Of a stretch of DNA of 64,000 bases, positions 41,918-51,159 are shown piece after piece (within the stretch, counting starts at the first letter, position 1; each line of letters opens with the position of its first letter). The notes beneath the pieces were generated by a model. It did no database searches and had not been told where the DNA came from. It saw only the letters and a program-made list of their open reading frames with translations. The position numbers and the translations under genes were made by a program. The DNA is from Lewinellaceae bacterium. GTDB lineage: Bacteria; Bacteroidota; Bacteroidia; Chitinophagales; Saprospiraceae. Where the stretch lies: contig JACJYR010000005.1 in assembly GCA_020636005.1 (NCBI GenBank), positions 372,001 through 436,000 on the forward strand, given 5' to 3'.

Positions 41918-42656
41918 AAATAACTTTTGCTTCTTCGTGCAGCAGCCGCACGAGTTCGTCCATGTCGTTAGGGTCAATGAGCTTGACACCGCTTTTCTCA
42001 TTCGGCAAGTCATAATGGACAGGCGTCGCAAAGTCGGGAAAGTCAACTGGTTCCACGACTTTGAACGGCTTGCTCTTGGCTTTCATAATGCCCATCATGT
42101 TGGGGATTCGCTGCTCGGCCATGCCTTTGGCGGCACTGAGGGCAAAGGGCGTCTGCACTTCCAGGATTTCCACGCCACCTTCGATGTCCCGCTCCACGGT
42201 GGCCGTGTTGCCGTTCAGGTCGAGTTTGCTGGCGTAGGAAATGAAAGGCAGATCGAGAAACTCGGCGACCATAGCGCCTACTTCCGAGCCATTGTAGTCA
42301 ATGCTTTCTTTGCCCGTGAAAACGATGTCAAAGTTTTCGTTTTTGGCATATTCGGCGATTTGCTTTGCGATGTAAAGGGCGCTTTTGGGGTCGGCATTGA
42401 TGCGCACGGCATCCGTAGCGCCGATGGCAAGGCCCTTGCGGATGGTCTGGTCGTTGGAGGCATCGCCCACATTGATGATGGTGACGGTGCCGCCGTTTTT
42501 CTCCACCAGTTCCAACGCACGGACGAGGGCATACCACTCATCATACGGGTTCATGATGTAGGTGACACCAGCCCCATTGAATTCAGTGCCGTCGCTGTTA
42601 AAAGAAATCTTTGCCGTTGTATCGGGCGTTTTGCTGACGCAAACAAGAAGTTTCAT
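41916..42656 (-). CDS. etfB: Electron transfer flavoprotein beta subunit
   Basis: 246 residues beginning MKLLVCVSKTPDTTAKISFN. Typical ETF-beta features: YIMNPYDEWYALVRALELVE near 32, the AMP-binding TVINVGDA and GATDAVRI region, VFTGKESIDYNGSEVGAMVA and a final MKAKSKPFKVVEPVDF. The frame is open to 42767 but conserved sequence starts at 42656, where the ATG follows a repeat-containing leader. Forms the ETF heterodimer with the downstream etfA product for fatty acid and amino acid oxidation. Confidence 0.96.
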   Translation of the reverse strand: MKLLVCVSKTPDTTAKISFNSDGTEFNGAGVTYIMNPYDEWYALVRALELVEKNGGTVTIINVGDASNDQTIRKGLAIGATDAVRINADPKSALYIAKQIAEYAKNENFDIVFTGKESIDYNGSEVGAMVAEFLDLPFISYASKLDLNGNTATVERDIEGGVEILEVQTPFALSAAKGMAEQRIPNMMGIMKAKSKPFKVVEPVDFPDFATPVHYDLPNEKSGVKLIDPNDMDELVRLLHEEAKVI

Positions 42657-42923
42657 GCGAAGTAGTTGTTGGTTGATAGTTGTTAGTTGTTGTCGGTTAT
42701 GGGGAAAAACTTGACCAGGCCTCTTAAGAAATATTTGCCTGCCCAATTCACTAATTTGCCAATTCACTAATTCCTAAAATTGGGGCGCAAATATAGCATT
42801 ATAAGAAAGAAAGGGGAATTTGGTTGCGAAAATTCGCTGGTTTTTACACAAGGCTGACCTACGTTGTAATAATCCAATTTAGGCTGCGTTTTCAGGGCGG
42901 TTTTGTTTTCATAAAAATAGAAC
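42657..42923. other. Divergent intergenic region with short repeats
   Basis: Between etfB (minus) and the gene at 42924 (plus). GTTGTTGGTTGATAGTTGTT words at 42665-42696 and two CCAATTCACTAATT units at 42742-42775. No promoter was assigned. Confidence 0.45.
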
Positions 42924-43853
42924 ATGAAAAAATTGTTGATTGCATTGTTGGTGGTAATCGGGGCTTGTAGTGCAAAGGCACAGGCTGGTAAAATTTCCAC
43001 AGAAAATATGGCTGTCCTGAAAGAATTCGAGGACACACTTGGCCTTTGCGGGTTCCTTGTCATCACGGATTCGCTCCCGGACGAACGTTTCGCTGCCTGC
43101 AAAAAAATGATCACCACCCTGGTGAAAGCGCTCAAAACGGAAAACTCCTTCCACTACCCTTTCGAGCGCCTGAAAACCGTTTCCATCCTCTACCCTCCCG
43201 ATAGCACCTTCCGCATTTTCACCTGGCAGCTCTATGTGGACGTGGACGACTACCGCTACTATGGTGCCATCCAAATGAATACCAAGGATCTGAAACTCAT
43301 CCCCCTGATAGACCGCTCTGCCGAGGTGGATGCGGTGGAAAACGACATCCTGCAACCCGACAAATGGTACGGGGCCTTGTACTACAACATCCGCCAGTTC
43401 GATACGTCCGTTGGCAGGAAATACCTGCTCTTTGGTTTTGACGGATTCAGTTTTTTCAACAAAAGAAAACTGATCGACGTGCTGAACCTCCAGGATGGCA
43501 AGGCTACCTTTGGCGCCCCTGTTTTTGTGGAAGAAGATTCTATCACTGGCGCTACCACTGTCCGCAACCGCATCATGAAGGAATATTCTGCCGAGGCTTC
43601 TGTGCGCCTGAATTACGACGAGGCCTATAACATGATCATCTTCGACCACCTCACCGCGATGGCTGGCACTTCCGGCCAGGGCATGGCCATGGTGCCCGAT
43701 GGCACTTATGAAGGCTTCATTTTTCAAAATGGCCGCTGGCAATGGGTGGACAAAATCTGGAACCAGACGATGGACGAAGCCCCCCGGCCCGAACCCGTTT
43801 TGGACAGCGGCAAGGATGTTTTTGGGAAAAATAAAAAGGGAAAAGGGCGATAA
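42924..43853 (+). CDS. Conserved hypothetical secreted protein
   Basis: A 309-residue protein with a signal peptide (MKKLLIALLVVIGACSAKAQ; the Cys at 15 could also make it a lipoprotein). The mature part has strand-rich segments (LKTVSILYPPDSTFRIFTWQ, LYVDVDDYRYYGAIQMN, KYLLFGFDGFSFFNKRKLID) and ends in a lysine-rich tail KNKKGKGR. I recognise it only as a type of Bacteroidota hypothetical protein. No catalytic motif. Monocistronic, divergent from etfB. Confidence 0.75.
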   Translation: MKKLLIALLVVIGACSAKAQAGKISTENMAVLKEFEDTLGLCGFLVITDSLPDERFAACKKMITTLVKALKTENSFHYPFERLKTVSILYPPDSTFRIFTWQLYVDVDDYRYYGAIQMNTKDLKLIPLIDRSAEVDAVENDILQPDKWYGALYYNIRQFDTSVGRKYLLFGFDGFSFFNKRKLIDVLNLQDGKATFGAPVFVEEDSITGATTVRNRIMKEYSAEASVRLNYDEAYNMIIFDHLTAMAGTSGQGMAMVPDGTYEGFIFQNGRWQWVDKIWNQTMDEAPRPEPVLDSGKDVFGKNKKGKGR

Positions 43854-43947
43854 TCCGGCCATGTGGAGCAACCAAAAAGCCATTGGCCGGAGGGTGGCGG
43901 TGCAATGCCAAGACCGTCGGTAGTGGTAATTTATGGTTGGTCATAAA

Positions 43948-44000
43948 AGGCTGTGCCCCCATTGACGACAAGAAAAAAGCCATGCCTTGCGGCACAGCCT
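43948..44000 (+). terminator. Possible terminator or hairpin after 43853
   Basis: AGGCTGTGCC (43948-43957) pairs with GGCACAGCCT (43991-44000) across a 33-nt A-rich loop. A large loop makes a terminator role uncertain. Confidence 0.4.
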
Positions 44001-44079
44001 GCCTTGATAGTCAATTTACTCTCACTAATTGTATGAAGTATGAAAAGATCGACGGGGCAAAAGTGGGTTGGCTAAGTAA

Positions 44080-44418
44080 ATGCAAGGTGAAGCGGCCCTT
44101 AAATTTGGGACAATTTTCATTAACGATAACCTCAATCCTCATCCTCATCCCCCTCCCCCACCTTCACAGCGCCAACCTGGCAACCCCAATGGCCAGGAAT
44201 CGCTCATGCTCAGCCCTGGCATCGGCGCAGCCATCGGAATGGGCTTTCAGATGGCAGAAAGATGGCGGTTCAACGTGGAGACCATCCCCACTTTCTCCTA
44301 CAACCATGTGATCAAGGACGAAACACCCAACCAGCGATTTGGCGAATCGGATGGGTTTACGACGGATTTTCAGGCGATTTACCTTGGACTGGCCTATCGT
44401 TTTTCTAAAAAAAAGTAA
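44080..44418 (+). pseudogene. C-terminal remnant of an outer-membrane barrel protein
   Basis: The last ~70 codons read SLMLSPGIGAAIGMGFQMAE, RWRFNVETIPTFSYNHVI and FQAIYLGLAYRFSKKK, the alternating pattern and terminal Phe-containing strand of an outer-membrane barrel. The upstream part (poly-His/Pro HPHPPPPPS) looks like a linker, and there is no signal peptide or N-terminal barrel. Either a short truncated gene or a remnant. Downstream lies the hairpin repeat copy C. Confidence 0.55.
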
Positions 44419-44474
44419 AAGAATCCACTCTTAAAAGTCAATTTTGAAGACCTGGCCCCCCTAAAAAAATAACC

Positions 44475-44590
44475 TTTAGTAACGATGAAAAAATAACTTC
44501 ACCATTTTGATTTTGAAAACCCCAGCAATGGAAGGGTTTTTTAAAAATAATCCCGATTTCACATCGGGATTATTTTTCCTTCGATCCTTA
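44475..44590 (+). repeat. Interspersed hairpin repeat, copy C
   Basis: Full-length copy: TTTAGTAACGATG start, CCCCAGCAATGGAAGGG inner hairpin, 14-bp stem around loop TTCAC, then CCTTCGATCCTTA. It lies between a plus-strand remnant and a minus-strand gene (convergent). Confidence 0.92.
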
Positions 44591-44761
44591 GCACCAAATT
44601 TAACCAAATAGGGCAGGGCTCAATTTCGCTGAGCCATGCCCTGTTTGATCGTTTCCGTTTTTTTGTAAAAGATCAGGAAACCGCAAAAATCAGCATCCAA
44701 AAACACGAAAACACATAAATACCCAAACACCCTATTTTGTTTTTGGCACAAGCAATCCCTA

Positions 44762-45850
44762 CTATCCCCCCCTCTGCAGCTTTTCCTCGCACTGCTTCGC
44801 CAAATCCACATAGAAATTCGCCTGTCCCTGCGGCGCATTTTCCGATGCCTGCTTGAAATACATGGCGGCATCCTTATAATTGCCCACCGCCATATTGCCC
44901 CTGGCCAGGCCGACGATGGTGGTAAATTTATCCTCTGGGTGCTTTTCCCTGTTCATTCTAAAAACCTTCAGGGCCTCCTCGTTTTTGCCATCGGTGATGA
45001 GTTGGCGGCCATAAAAATGGAGTTCGGTAATTGAGGCAAGCGGCAATGCTTCCGCCATGGCAGCTTCTGATGCTTCCTTTTTGCCCATTTTGTCGAGTAC
45101 CAGCGATTTGGTGCTGAGGGTTTGAAAATTCTTTACACCGCCCAGGTTAACATTGGTTGCCCTTTCGCTCCACGCCAATGCCTTGTCGAGGTCCTTTCCA
45201 GCGCCTGCACAATACTGGGCAGCAGCATCGTATGATTGCCAGCCGAAACCATGTATCCCTTCCAGTTCGGCCTCAATACTGGCCATGGTGTTGGCATGAA
45301 CATCAGTTGCTACCGTGAAACTGATCTGCTTGCGCTCCCAGCGAAGCCGGATGTCGGCAGAGTTATCTGTTTGGTTTACAAAATCATAGGTCAGCCATTC
45401 GGTCATTTCGCAGGTGGCGGGTTTTACATTTACCCGCAGTGCATCTTCGGCTGCGTCATAAAAAAAGCTGCCCCAGGAGTGGCTGTTGTTGGAGAAAATG
45501 AGCGTCCACTCGTTTTCGGCGGGGATGATGTGGAAGCCATATTTGCCGGCTTTGAGTGCCTGGCCGTTGATGGTCACATCGGCATCGAAGGATAGCACCG
45601 TGTTCTCATCGGCGCCGGCCCGCCAGGGCATAGGGTTGCCGCCGTCGTAGGGCACGATGCCGCCGTCGCCATAGATTTTCCCTTCCCGGCCTTTCACGCC
45701 GGGGCGGTGGTAGTCAATGGCTACTTTGCTGAGGCCGATGTACTCTGCGACCGCTGCTTTTTTGGAAGCAGGTGGCAGGGTCAGGAATTGGGCTTGAACG
45801 AGGGAGGCCGTGAAAAAGGCCGCCAACAGGAGGGTTATTGCTTTTTTCAT
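44762..45850 (-). CDS. DUF2911 protein with tetratricopeptide-like C-terminus
   Basis: A 362-residue periplasmic protein: signal peptide MKKAITLLLAAFFTASLVQA; DUF2911 beta domain (FLTLPPASKKAAVAEYIGLS, AIDYHRPGVKGREGKIYGDG, VPYDGGNPMPWRAGADENTV, KAGKYGFHIIPAENEWTLIF); then TPR-like helical repeats (LDKALAWSERATNVNLGGVK, NEEALKVFRMNREKHPEDKF, GNYKDAAMYFKQASENAPQG). Function of DUF2911 is unknown. Monocistronic. No metal site seen. Confidence 0.88.
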   Translation of the reverse strand: MKKAITLLLAAFFTASLVQAQFLTLPPASKKAAVAEYIGLSKVAIDYHRPGVKGREGKIYGDGGIVPYDGGNPMPWRAGADENTVLSFDADVTINGQALKAGKYGFHIIPAENEWTLIFSNNSHSWGSFFYDAAEDALRVNVKPATCEMTEWLTYDFVNQTDNSADIRLRWERKQISFTVATDVHANTMASIEAELEGIHGFGWQSYDAAAQYCAGAGKDLDKALAWSERATNVNLGGVKNFQTLSTKSLVLDKMGKKEASEAAMAEALPLASITELHFYGRQLITDGKNEEALKVFRMNREKHPEDKFTTIVGLARGNMAVGNYKDAAMYFKQASENAPQGQANFYVDLAKQCEEKLQRGG

Positions 45851-46307
45851 AATAGCAGGATTAAAATGGAGAAAACAGGATGATAGAAATCTGGAAACTG
45901 ATAATCAATAAGCGTATTACTGGAATTGGTTTGGGTTGTCAGGATTTTGAAATAATTCAAATAAACGGTTGACAATCAGGTGTGTAAAGCCATTTACCGG
46001 CATGAATCTTCGATTTCAAGCAACACAAACAAATTCAAACAACTACTTGGTATTATTTCCCGATTTCTAATTTCCCGATTAAGTTATGGGTGGGCGGGAA
46101 GGTAGGGGTGTCGGCAAAGCCTGGCGGCCTTGCCCAACCCCTCCCACCCCGAGCCGGGTGATATTTTACAGTATCAAGGATGATTTTTCAAAAACAAAGT
46201 TGTCCAATCCGGCATTTCAGGTAAACCGTGCCAAGCAGTTGGTGTACCAACGACCTGCACCTCCCACCGCACGGCCATTTTTTACCGATAAAATACAATG
46301 CAGGAAA
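45851..46307. other. Intergenic region, no recognised feature
   Basis: 457 bp upstream of the HDAC-like gene and the DUF2911 gene (divergent). An open frame extends from 46086 into the HDAC gene but encodes a low-complexity, Pro/Gly-rich stretch with no family match. No clear promoter. Confidence 0.5.
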
Positions 46308-47210
46308 ATGCTGAAAGTAGCCTGGTCGCCCATCTATAAGTACCAATTGCCGGAAGGCCACCGCTTCCCGATGGCGAAGTATGAGCTGTTGCCAGAGCAA
46401 CTGCTGTACGAGGGAACGCTGAAAGAAGAGAATTTTTTCCGGCCGGAACCCGTAGCGGAAGCGGTCATTTTGTGGACACACGAGGATGCCTATTGGAACA
46501 AACTCAAAAACCAGGCGCTTGACCCGAAGGAAATACGGGCCATCGGTTTTCCCATGTCGGAGATTTTGGTAAAACGGGGGACGCACATCGCCAATGGCAC
46601 CCTGGAATGTGCCCGGTTTGCGTTGCAGTTTGGATGTGCCATGAATATTGCCGGTGGCACCCATCATTCCTTTACCTATAAAGGCGAGGGTTTCTGCCTG
46701 CTCAACGACATCGGCATCGCTGCCAACTACCTGCTGCGCAAGGGTTTAGCTAAAAAAATACTGGTGGTCGATTTGGATGTCCACCAGGGCAACGGCACCG
46801 CCCAGATATTCAGGGACGAGCCTGGGGTGTTCACTTTTTCCATGCACGGCGAAAAAAACTACCCGCTCCGCAAGGAACAAAGCGACCTGGACATCGGGCT
46901 GGCCGACGGCACAGAGGATTCCCTGTACCTGAAAATTTTGCAAAACACCCTGCCCGCTTTATTGGAGGAGGTGCAGCCCGATTTCATTTTCTACCTCTCT
47001 GGCGTGGACGTTTTGGCCACCGACAAACTGGGCCGGCTGAAGATGACGATGCAGGGCTGCAAGGAGCGGGACCGGCTTGTCCTGCAAATTTGCAAATTGA
47101 ACAACATCCCCGTGACGGTGAGCATGGGAGGCGGGTATTCAGAAAGACTGGCTCAGGTGGTAGAGGCCCATGCCAATACTTTTCGGGCGGCGCAGGAGGT
47201 GTTTTTTTGA
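46308..47210 (+). CDS. Histone deacetylase/AcuC-like amidohydrolase
   Basis: 300 residues of the zinc-dependent deacetylase superfamily (HDAC/AcuC/acetylpolyamine amidohydrolase). Catalytic landmarks: AGGTHHSFTYKGEGFCLLND (His-His dyad), VVDLDVHQGNGTAQIFRD (zinc Asp and His), FYLSGVDVLATDKLGRLKM (second zinc Asp) and a closing VSMGGGYSERL. It probably deacetylates a small molecule or protein; the substrate cannot be read. The frame is open from 46086, but the conserved N-terminus MLKVAWSPIYKYQLPEGHRF begins at 46308. Confidence 0.92.
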   Translation: MLKVAWSPIYKYQLPEGHRFPMAKYELLPEQLLYEGTLKEENFFRPEPVAEAVILWTHEDAYWNKLKNQALDPKEIRAIGFPMSEILVKRGTHIANGTLECARFALQFGCAMNIAGGTHHSFTYKGEGFCLLNDIGIAANYLLRKGLAKKILVVDLDVHQGNGTAQIFRDEPGVFTFSMHGEKNYPLRKEQSDLDIGLADGTEDSLYLKILQNTLPALLEEVQPDFIFYLSGVDVLATDKLGRLKMTMQGCKERDRLVLQICKLNNIPVTVSMGGGYSERLAQVVEAHANTFRAAQEVFF

Positions 47211-47356
47211 ATGGTTGGATGGCTGAATGGTTAGATGGTTGGAGGTTGGATAGTTGATTTCGTAGATAATTTTTGTAAAAAATAATATGGTAAACCTATT
47301 TTGCGCCCGCCACCCAAAAAACCATTTAACCTTTTAACAATTCAACCATTTCTAAT
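47211..47356. repeat. ATGGTTGGATGG-type array in short gap
   Basis: Variants of ATGGTTGGATGGCTGA at 47210-47256 face AACCATTTAACCTTTT and CAACCATTTC at 47321-47352, an imperfect inverted pair. Confidence 0.6.
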
Positions 47357-48148
47357 ATGTCAAATCACGAAATAGACTACCAACTCTACGGCGAAGAGAT
47401 GCAATTCGTCGAAATCGAACTCGATCCACAGGAAACCGTCGTTGCCGAGAGCGGCAGCTTTATGATGATGGATGCAGACGTGCAGATGCAGACCATCTTT
47501 GGCGACGGCAGCCAGCAACAGGGCGGCGGCCTGATGGGCAAACTGTTCAGCGCAGGCAAGCGCATCCTTACGGGCGAGAGCCTTTTTATGACGGCGTTTA
47601 CCAATGTGGGCGGCGGTAAAAAACGGGTCAGCTTTGCGGCCCCCTATTCCGGTAAAATCATCCCGCTCGACCTGTTCGCACTGGAAGGGAAAGTGGTTTG
47701 CCAAAAAGACGCATTCCTCTGTGCGGCCAAGGGCGTTTCCATTGGCATCGAATTGCAGCGCAAGCTCGGCACCGGCCTCTTTGGTGGCGAGGGTTTTATC
47801 ATGCAGAAACTGGAAGGTGACGGGATGGCCTTCGTACATGCCGGCGGCATGGTCATCGAGAAGCGCCTGGACGTGGGCGAGACCCTCAAAGTGGACACTG
47901 GCTGTGTGGTAGCATACACAGGCCGCATTGACTTCGACATCGAGTTTGTCGGGGGTATTAAGAACACCATCTTCGGGGGCGAAGGGCTCTTTTTTGCGGT
48001 ACTCCGTGGCCCGGGCAAAGTGTGGCTGCAATCATTGCCCATTAGCCGGCTGGCCAACCGGATTCTCCGCTATGGCGGGCCTCGCCGTAAAGAGGAAGGC
48101 AGTGTGCTGGGCGGGCTGGGGAATTTGTTGGATGGGGATGGGTTTTGA
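47357..48148 (+). CDS. TIGR00266/AIM24-family protein
   Basis: 263 residues: ETVVAESGSFMMMDADVQMQ, SLFMTAFTNVGGGKKRVSFA, a glycine-rich KLFSAGKRILTGES, AKGVSIGIELQRKLGTGLFG and VAYTGRIDFDIEFVGGIKNT are the typical AIM24 (TIGR00266) tryptophan-RNA-binding-attenuator-like fold. Biochemical function is unknown. No signal peptide. Followed 62 nt later by the MOSC gene on the same strand. Confidence 0.9.
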   Translation: MSNHEIDYQLYGEEMQFVEIELDPQETVVAESGSFMMMDADVQMQTIFGDGSQQQGGGLMGKLFSAGKRILTGESLFMTAFTNVGGGKKRVSFAAPYSGKIIPLDLFALEGKVVCQKDAFLCAAKGVSIGIELQRKLGTGLFGGEGFIMQKLEGDGMAFVHAGGMVIEKRLDVGETLKVDTGCVVAYTGRIDFDIEFVGGIKNTIFGGEGLFFAVLRGPGKVWLQSLPISRLANRILRYGGPRRKEEGSVLGGLGNLLDGDGF

Positions 48149-48209
48149 GGCATGAAGTCAGCGACCTGCCCTCTCCGTTTGTAATTGCGATTCTCATTTA
48201 AAAAAAACT

Positions 48210-48779
48210 ATGCTTGTTCAGGAAACAATATCACACAAGACCCTGCAAGAACTGGAGGCGGGCCTGCACGAAATCCTCGCTGCCCCAAAGCAGAAAGGCG
48301 AACTGGCTATGATAGTACGCCGCCCGGAAAAGCTTGAACGGGAAGAATTGCAGGAAGGCGAACTCAACGAAGCCCTTGGCCTTGTCGGCGACAACTGGCT
48401 GGCCAGGAGCAGTGAAGGTTCGCCCAATGCCCGGCCCGAACCCGATACCCAACTGACCTTAATGAATACCCGCGCTGTCCAACTCATGGCAGGTGAAAGA
48501 GTGCGCTGGAAACTCGCCGGCGACCAGCTTTATGTGGACCTGGATTTGAGCAAGGAAAATTTGCCGCCGGGAACTCGACTTAGCGTTGGCTCCGCCGTCC
48601 TCGAAGTGACTGCCGTGCCACATACAGGCTGTAAAAAATTTGTGGAACGCTTCGGAATGGATGCCATGATATTTGTCAATTCGCCAACTGCAAAAGACCT
48701 GCGGCTCCGGGGCATGTACGCCAAAGTGGTGAAGCCCGGCACCCTGAAAGTAGGCGATATCATCCAAAAAATAAGCTGA
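48210..48779 (+). CDS. MOSC domain-containing protein
   Basis: 189 residues. The MOSC (Moco sulfurase C-terminal) fold is seen in NEALGLVGDNWLARS, the strand MNTRAVQLMAG, PPGTRLSVGSAVLEVTAVPH and the conserved Cys in HTGCKKFVERFG, with a final RGMYAKVVKPGTLKVGDIIQ. MOSC proteins carry sulfur from a conserved Cys, often for molybdenum cofactor or metal-sulfur chemistry; the partner is unknown here. Follows the AIM24 gene closely, perhaps co-transcribed. Confidence 0.88.
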   Translation: MLVQETISHKTLQELEAGLHEILAAPKQKGELAMIVRRPEKLEREELQEGELNEALGLVGDNWLARSSEGSPNARPEPDTQLTLMNTRAVQLMAGERVRWKLAGDQLYVDLDLSKENLPPGTRLSVGSAVLEVTAVPHTGCKKFVERFGMDAMIFVNSPTAKDLRLRGMYAKVVKPGTLKVGDIIQKIS

Positions 48780-48962
48780 GCCACACGGCCCAGGCCTAAA
48801 ATATTTAAAAAAAACAACTTTAAACGCAACCTACCTATCAGCCTCCCGTTTTTCCTTTCCATATAGCTTAACGGCTCAACACTTCGGCTGAATATTCACC
48901 TATTTGCCTTTACCCTTTTTGTCTCCTTCTCCTGCAAATGAATTCTGACCATTGATGCTTCA

Positions 48963-50009
48963 ATGGCAGAGGCGCAATTTTTAAACACAACATACTTGAT
49001 GGAAGATTGTAATCCCATTGGCAACGCCAAGCTGCTCGGCTTAGGCTGCTCTACTTTTGGTGGCAGCAAAAGCAAAAAAATTGCACTTGGCGCACTGCAC
49101 ACTGCTTTTGAGAAAGGCATTACCTATTTCGATGTGGCCCGGTCTTACGGTTACGGGCAAGCAGAATCCATTGTCGGCGAATTTATTGCCGGCAAGAGGG
49201 GCCAGGTCATCATTACGACCAAACTCGGCATAGCGCCCCCAAGGCCTTTCCCTTTCATGAGTCAAATCAAAGATGGGGTTCGATGGGCAAAGAGATTTGC
49301 CCCGGGCTTCACCGACACAATCATCCGTTCCTATTCATCCTCCAATGTTTCCCGGCCCGCTGTAACCCCCGATGCGGCGGTGGCTTCCCTGGAAAGGAGC
49401 CTGAAAGAATTGCGAACGGATTATGTGGACTATTTTCTCATGCACGATTGCCCCTACCAAAGCGTTGTCAGCGATGATTTGCGCGAGCGGTTGGAAAAAG
49501 AAAAGGAAAAGGGGAAGCTGAGAGTATGGGGGGCCACTTGCGAAAACCAAGAGGAACTACCAGCATTTCTAAGCGCCAAATCGCCGATCAGCGTGGTACA
49601 ATTCCCCTATTCCGACAGCATCAATTTTCTGGAAAACCTGGCTTCTTCCGACAAGTCAAAGGTGGTATTTTCGGTTATGAGCCACCGCACGGACCAGGTT
49701 GAGCAGTCCCCCTTGTTTTTTGGAAAACTGCCCATCAACCAAATCAGCCCCGGCACGGTCGAGAATTTGCGGGAAGCCTGGTTGTACATAGCTTGCCAGG
49801 AGTTGGCCAGCGGGGTGATCTTGTGCAGCATGACCCAGGCTCACCATATTGAAAGGAATTTGAAAATCCTGGAGGCACCCCCCATATCATTTTTTCATTT
49901 GAAATGGATGAAGATGGCCGTAAAGGCTGGGAAATTGCCAATGGAAGTGCCCGGCACACCTATCCCCTCGTCCGTTGCAGTCGGGCATCCCGATTATACC
50001 GGGCGATAG
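48963..50009 (+). CDS. Aldo/keto reductase
   Basis: 348 residues from ATG 48963 (a second ATG at 48999 gives the same core). AKR motifs: GLGCSTFGGSKSKKI, FDVARSYGYGQAESIVGEFI (catalytic Asp, Tyr), VIITTKLG (Lys), DYVDYFLMHDCPYQ (His). Catalyses NAD(P)H-dependent reduction of a carbonyl; substrate unknown. A C-terminal SPISVVQFPYSDSINFLEN segment is standard. Its 3' end overlaps that of ddl on the opposite strand by 50 bp. Confidence 0.9.
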   Translation: MAEAQFLNTTYLMEDCNPIGNAKLLGLGCSTFGGSKSKKIALGALHTAFEKGITYFDVARSYGYGQAESIVGEFIAGKRGQVIITTKLGIAPPRPFPFMSQIKDGVRWAKRFAPGFTDTIIRSYSSSNVSRPAVTPDAAVASLERSLKELRTDYVDYFLMHDCPYQSVVSDDLRERLEKEKEKGKLRVWGATCENQEELPAFLSAKSPISVVQFPYSDSINFLENLASSDKSKVVFSVMSHRTDQVEQSPLFFGKLPINQISPGTVENLREAWLYIACQELASGVILCSMTQAHHIERNLKILEAPPISFFHLKWMKMAVKAGKLPMEVPGTPIPSSVAVGHPDYTGR

Positions 50010-51081
50010 CAAGTTGCAGGAGTTGGTCAATGAGGTCGCCATAGTTCAGGCCTGCTGCTGCCCATAGTTTTGGGTACATGCTGATGTTGGTGAAACCGGG
50101 CAGGGTGTTCGGCTCATTCACATAGACGTCCCCTTCTGCCGTCAAAAACACATCCATGCGGGCGAGGCCCTCCAGGCCCAGCGCCCGGTAGGCTTTGAGC
50201 GCTGTTTGGCGGATGTTTTCAACGTCTTTTTGGGCAACGTTTTCAGCAGGGATGACCACCCTGGCGGCATCCGGGGAAATGTACTTGCTCTCGTAGTCGT
50301 AAAAGCCTTGCGCCATCACGATTTCCCCCACCCCGCTCGCTGTTGTGTCCTCAACATTGCCCAGCACGGCGGTCTCAATTTCCCGGCCTTTGATACCCTG
50401 TTCCACCAAAACTTTGGTGTCAAACTTAAAGGCGAGTTCGACGGCGGCTTTCAGTTCGCTTTCATTTTCTGCTTTGCTCACACCGACGCTGCTGCCCATG
50501 TTGGCGGGTTTTACAAAAAGCGGGAAGGGCAGTTTTTTTAAAATCGCCCCATAGTCAGGCGCTTCGTGTTTCAACAAAGTCACCCAGGGAGCAACGGCAA
50601 TGCCCGCATCCCGCAGCAGCCGTTTGGTGAAATCCTTGTCCATGCCGACGGCAGAACCGAGGGTGCCCGGGCCGACATACGGCAAGCCCAGGATGGAGAG
50701 CAGCCCCTGCAAGGTGCCATCCTCGCCGAAAGGGCCGTGGATGATGGGGAAGACGACGTCTATTTTTGGAAAGCTGGAAATCTGGAAATTTGGAAATTGC
50801 TGGCCTGCTACCGGTGATTGGGCAGCCGGGCGGTATTGGATGACCAACTCCTCGCCTGGCACCAACATCAACGGCCAGCCGCTGCTGTCATTTTCAAGGC
50901 TGGAAAGCGCCATGAATTCGTCCTCCATTATGTGCAGCCACTGGCCGCTGCGGCTCACGCCAATGACAATGACATCGTATTTCGCTTTGTCAATGGCTTT
51001 GTAGATGTTCCGGGCGGAGTTCAAAGAGACTTCGTGCTCGGGGGAGACGCCCCCGCAGAGGAGGGCAACGGTCTTTTTCAT
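49960..51081 (-). CDS. ddl: D-alanine--D-alanine ligase
   Basis: 373 residues of the ATP-grasp Ddl family, joining two D-Ala for peptidoglycan. Seen: N-terminal VALLCGGVSPEHEVSLNSAR; IIHGPFGEDGTLQGLLSILG; the flap and lysine region FVKPANMGSSVGVSKAENES; EVETAVLGN-like REIETAVLGNVED; ARMDVFLTAEGDVYVNEPNT and LPGFTNISMYPKLWAAAGL (Asn and Glu metal ligands). Precedes lysS in a 78-bp-spaced tandem (lysS is upstream on the minus strand). The ends overlap the aldo/keto reductase. Confidence 0.96.
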   Translation of the reverse strand: MKKTVALLCGGVSPEHEVSLNSARNIYKAIDKAKYDVIVIGVSRSGQWLHIMEDEFMALSSLENDSSGWPLMLVPGEELVIQYRPAAQSPVAGQQFPNFQISSFPKIDVVFPIIHGPFGEDGTLQGLLSILGLPYVGPGTLGSAVGMDKDFTKRLLRDAGIAVAPWVTLLKHEAPDYGAILKKLPFPLFVKPANMGSSVGVSKAENESELKAAVELAFKFDTKVLVEQGIKGREIETAVLGNVEDTTASGVGEIVMAQGFYDYESKYISPDAARVVIPAENVAQKDVENIRQTALKAYRALGLEGLARMDVFLTAEGDVYVNEPNTLPGFTNISMYPKLWAAAGLNYGDLIDQLLQLAIARYNRDARLQRTRG

Positions 51082-51100
51082 TGATTGACGATTGAAGATC

Positions 51101-51156
51101 TACGATTTACGAGCGGTACAGCCTGGAAAATCCAAAATCGTAAATCGTAAATCGTA
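51101..51156. repeat. TCGTAAA inverted repeat units
   Basis: TACGATTTACGA on the left faces AATCGTAAATCGTAAATCG on the right, in the lysS-ddl gap. Confidence 0.6.
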
Positions 51157-51159
51157 ATT

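Noticed and set aside
43883..44311. A 142-codon plus-strand frame overlapping the barrel remnant
   Set aside because: It runs in another frame through the barrel-like segment and has no recognisable content; the 44080-44418 frame reads as beta strands instead.
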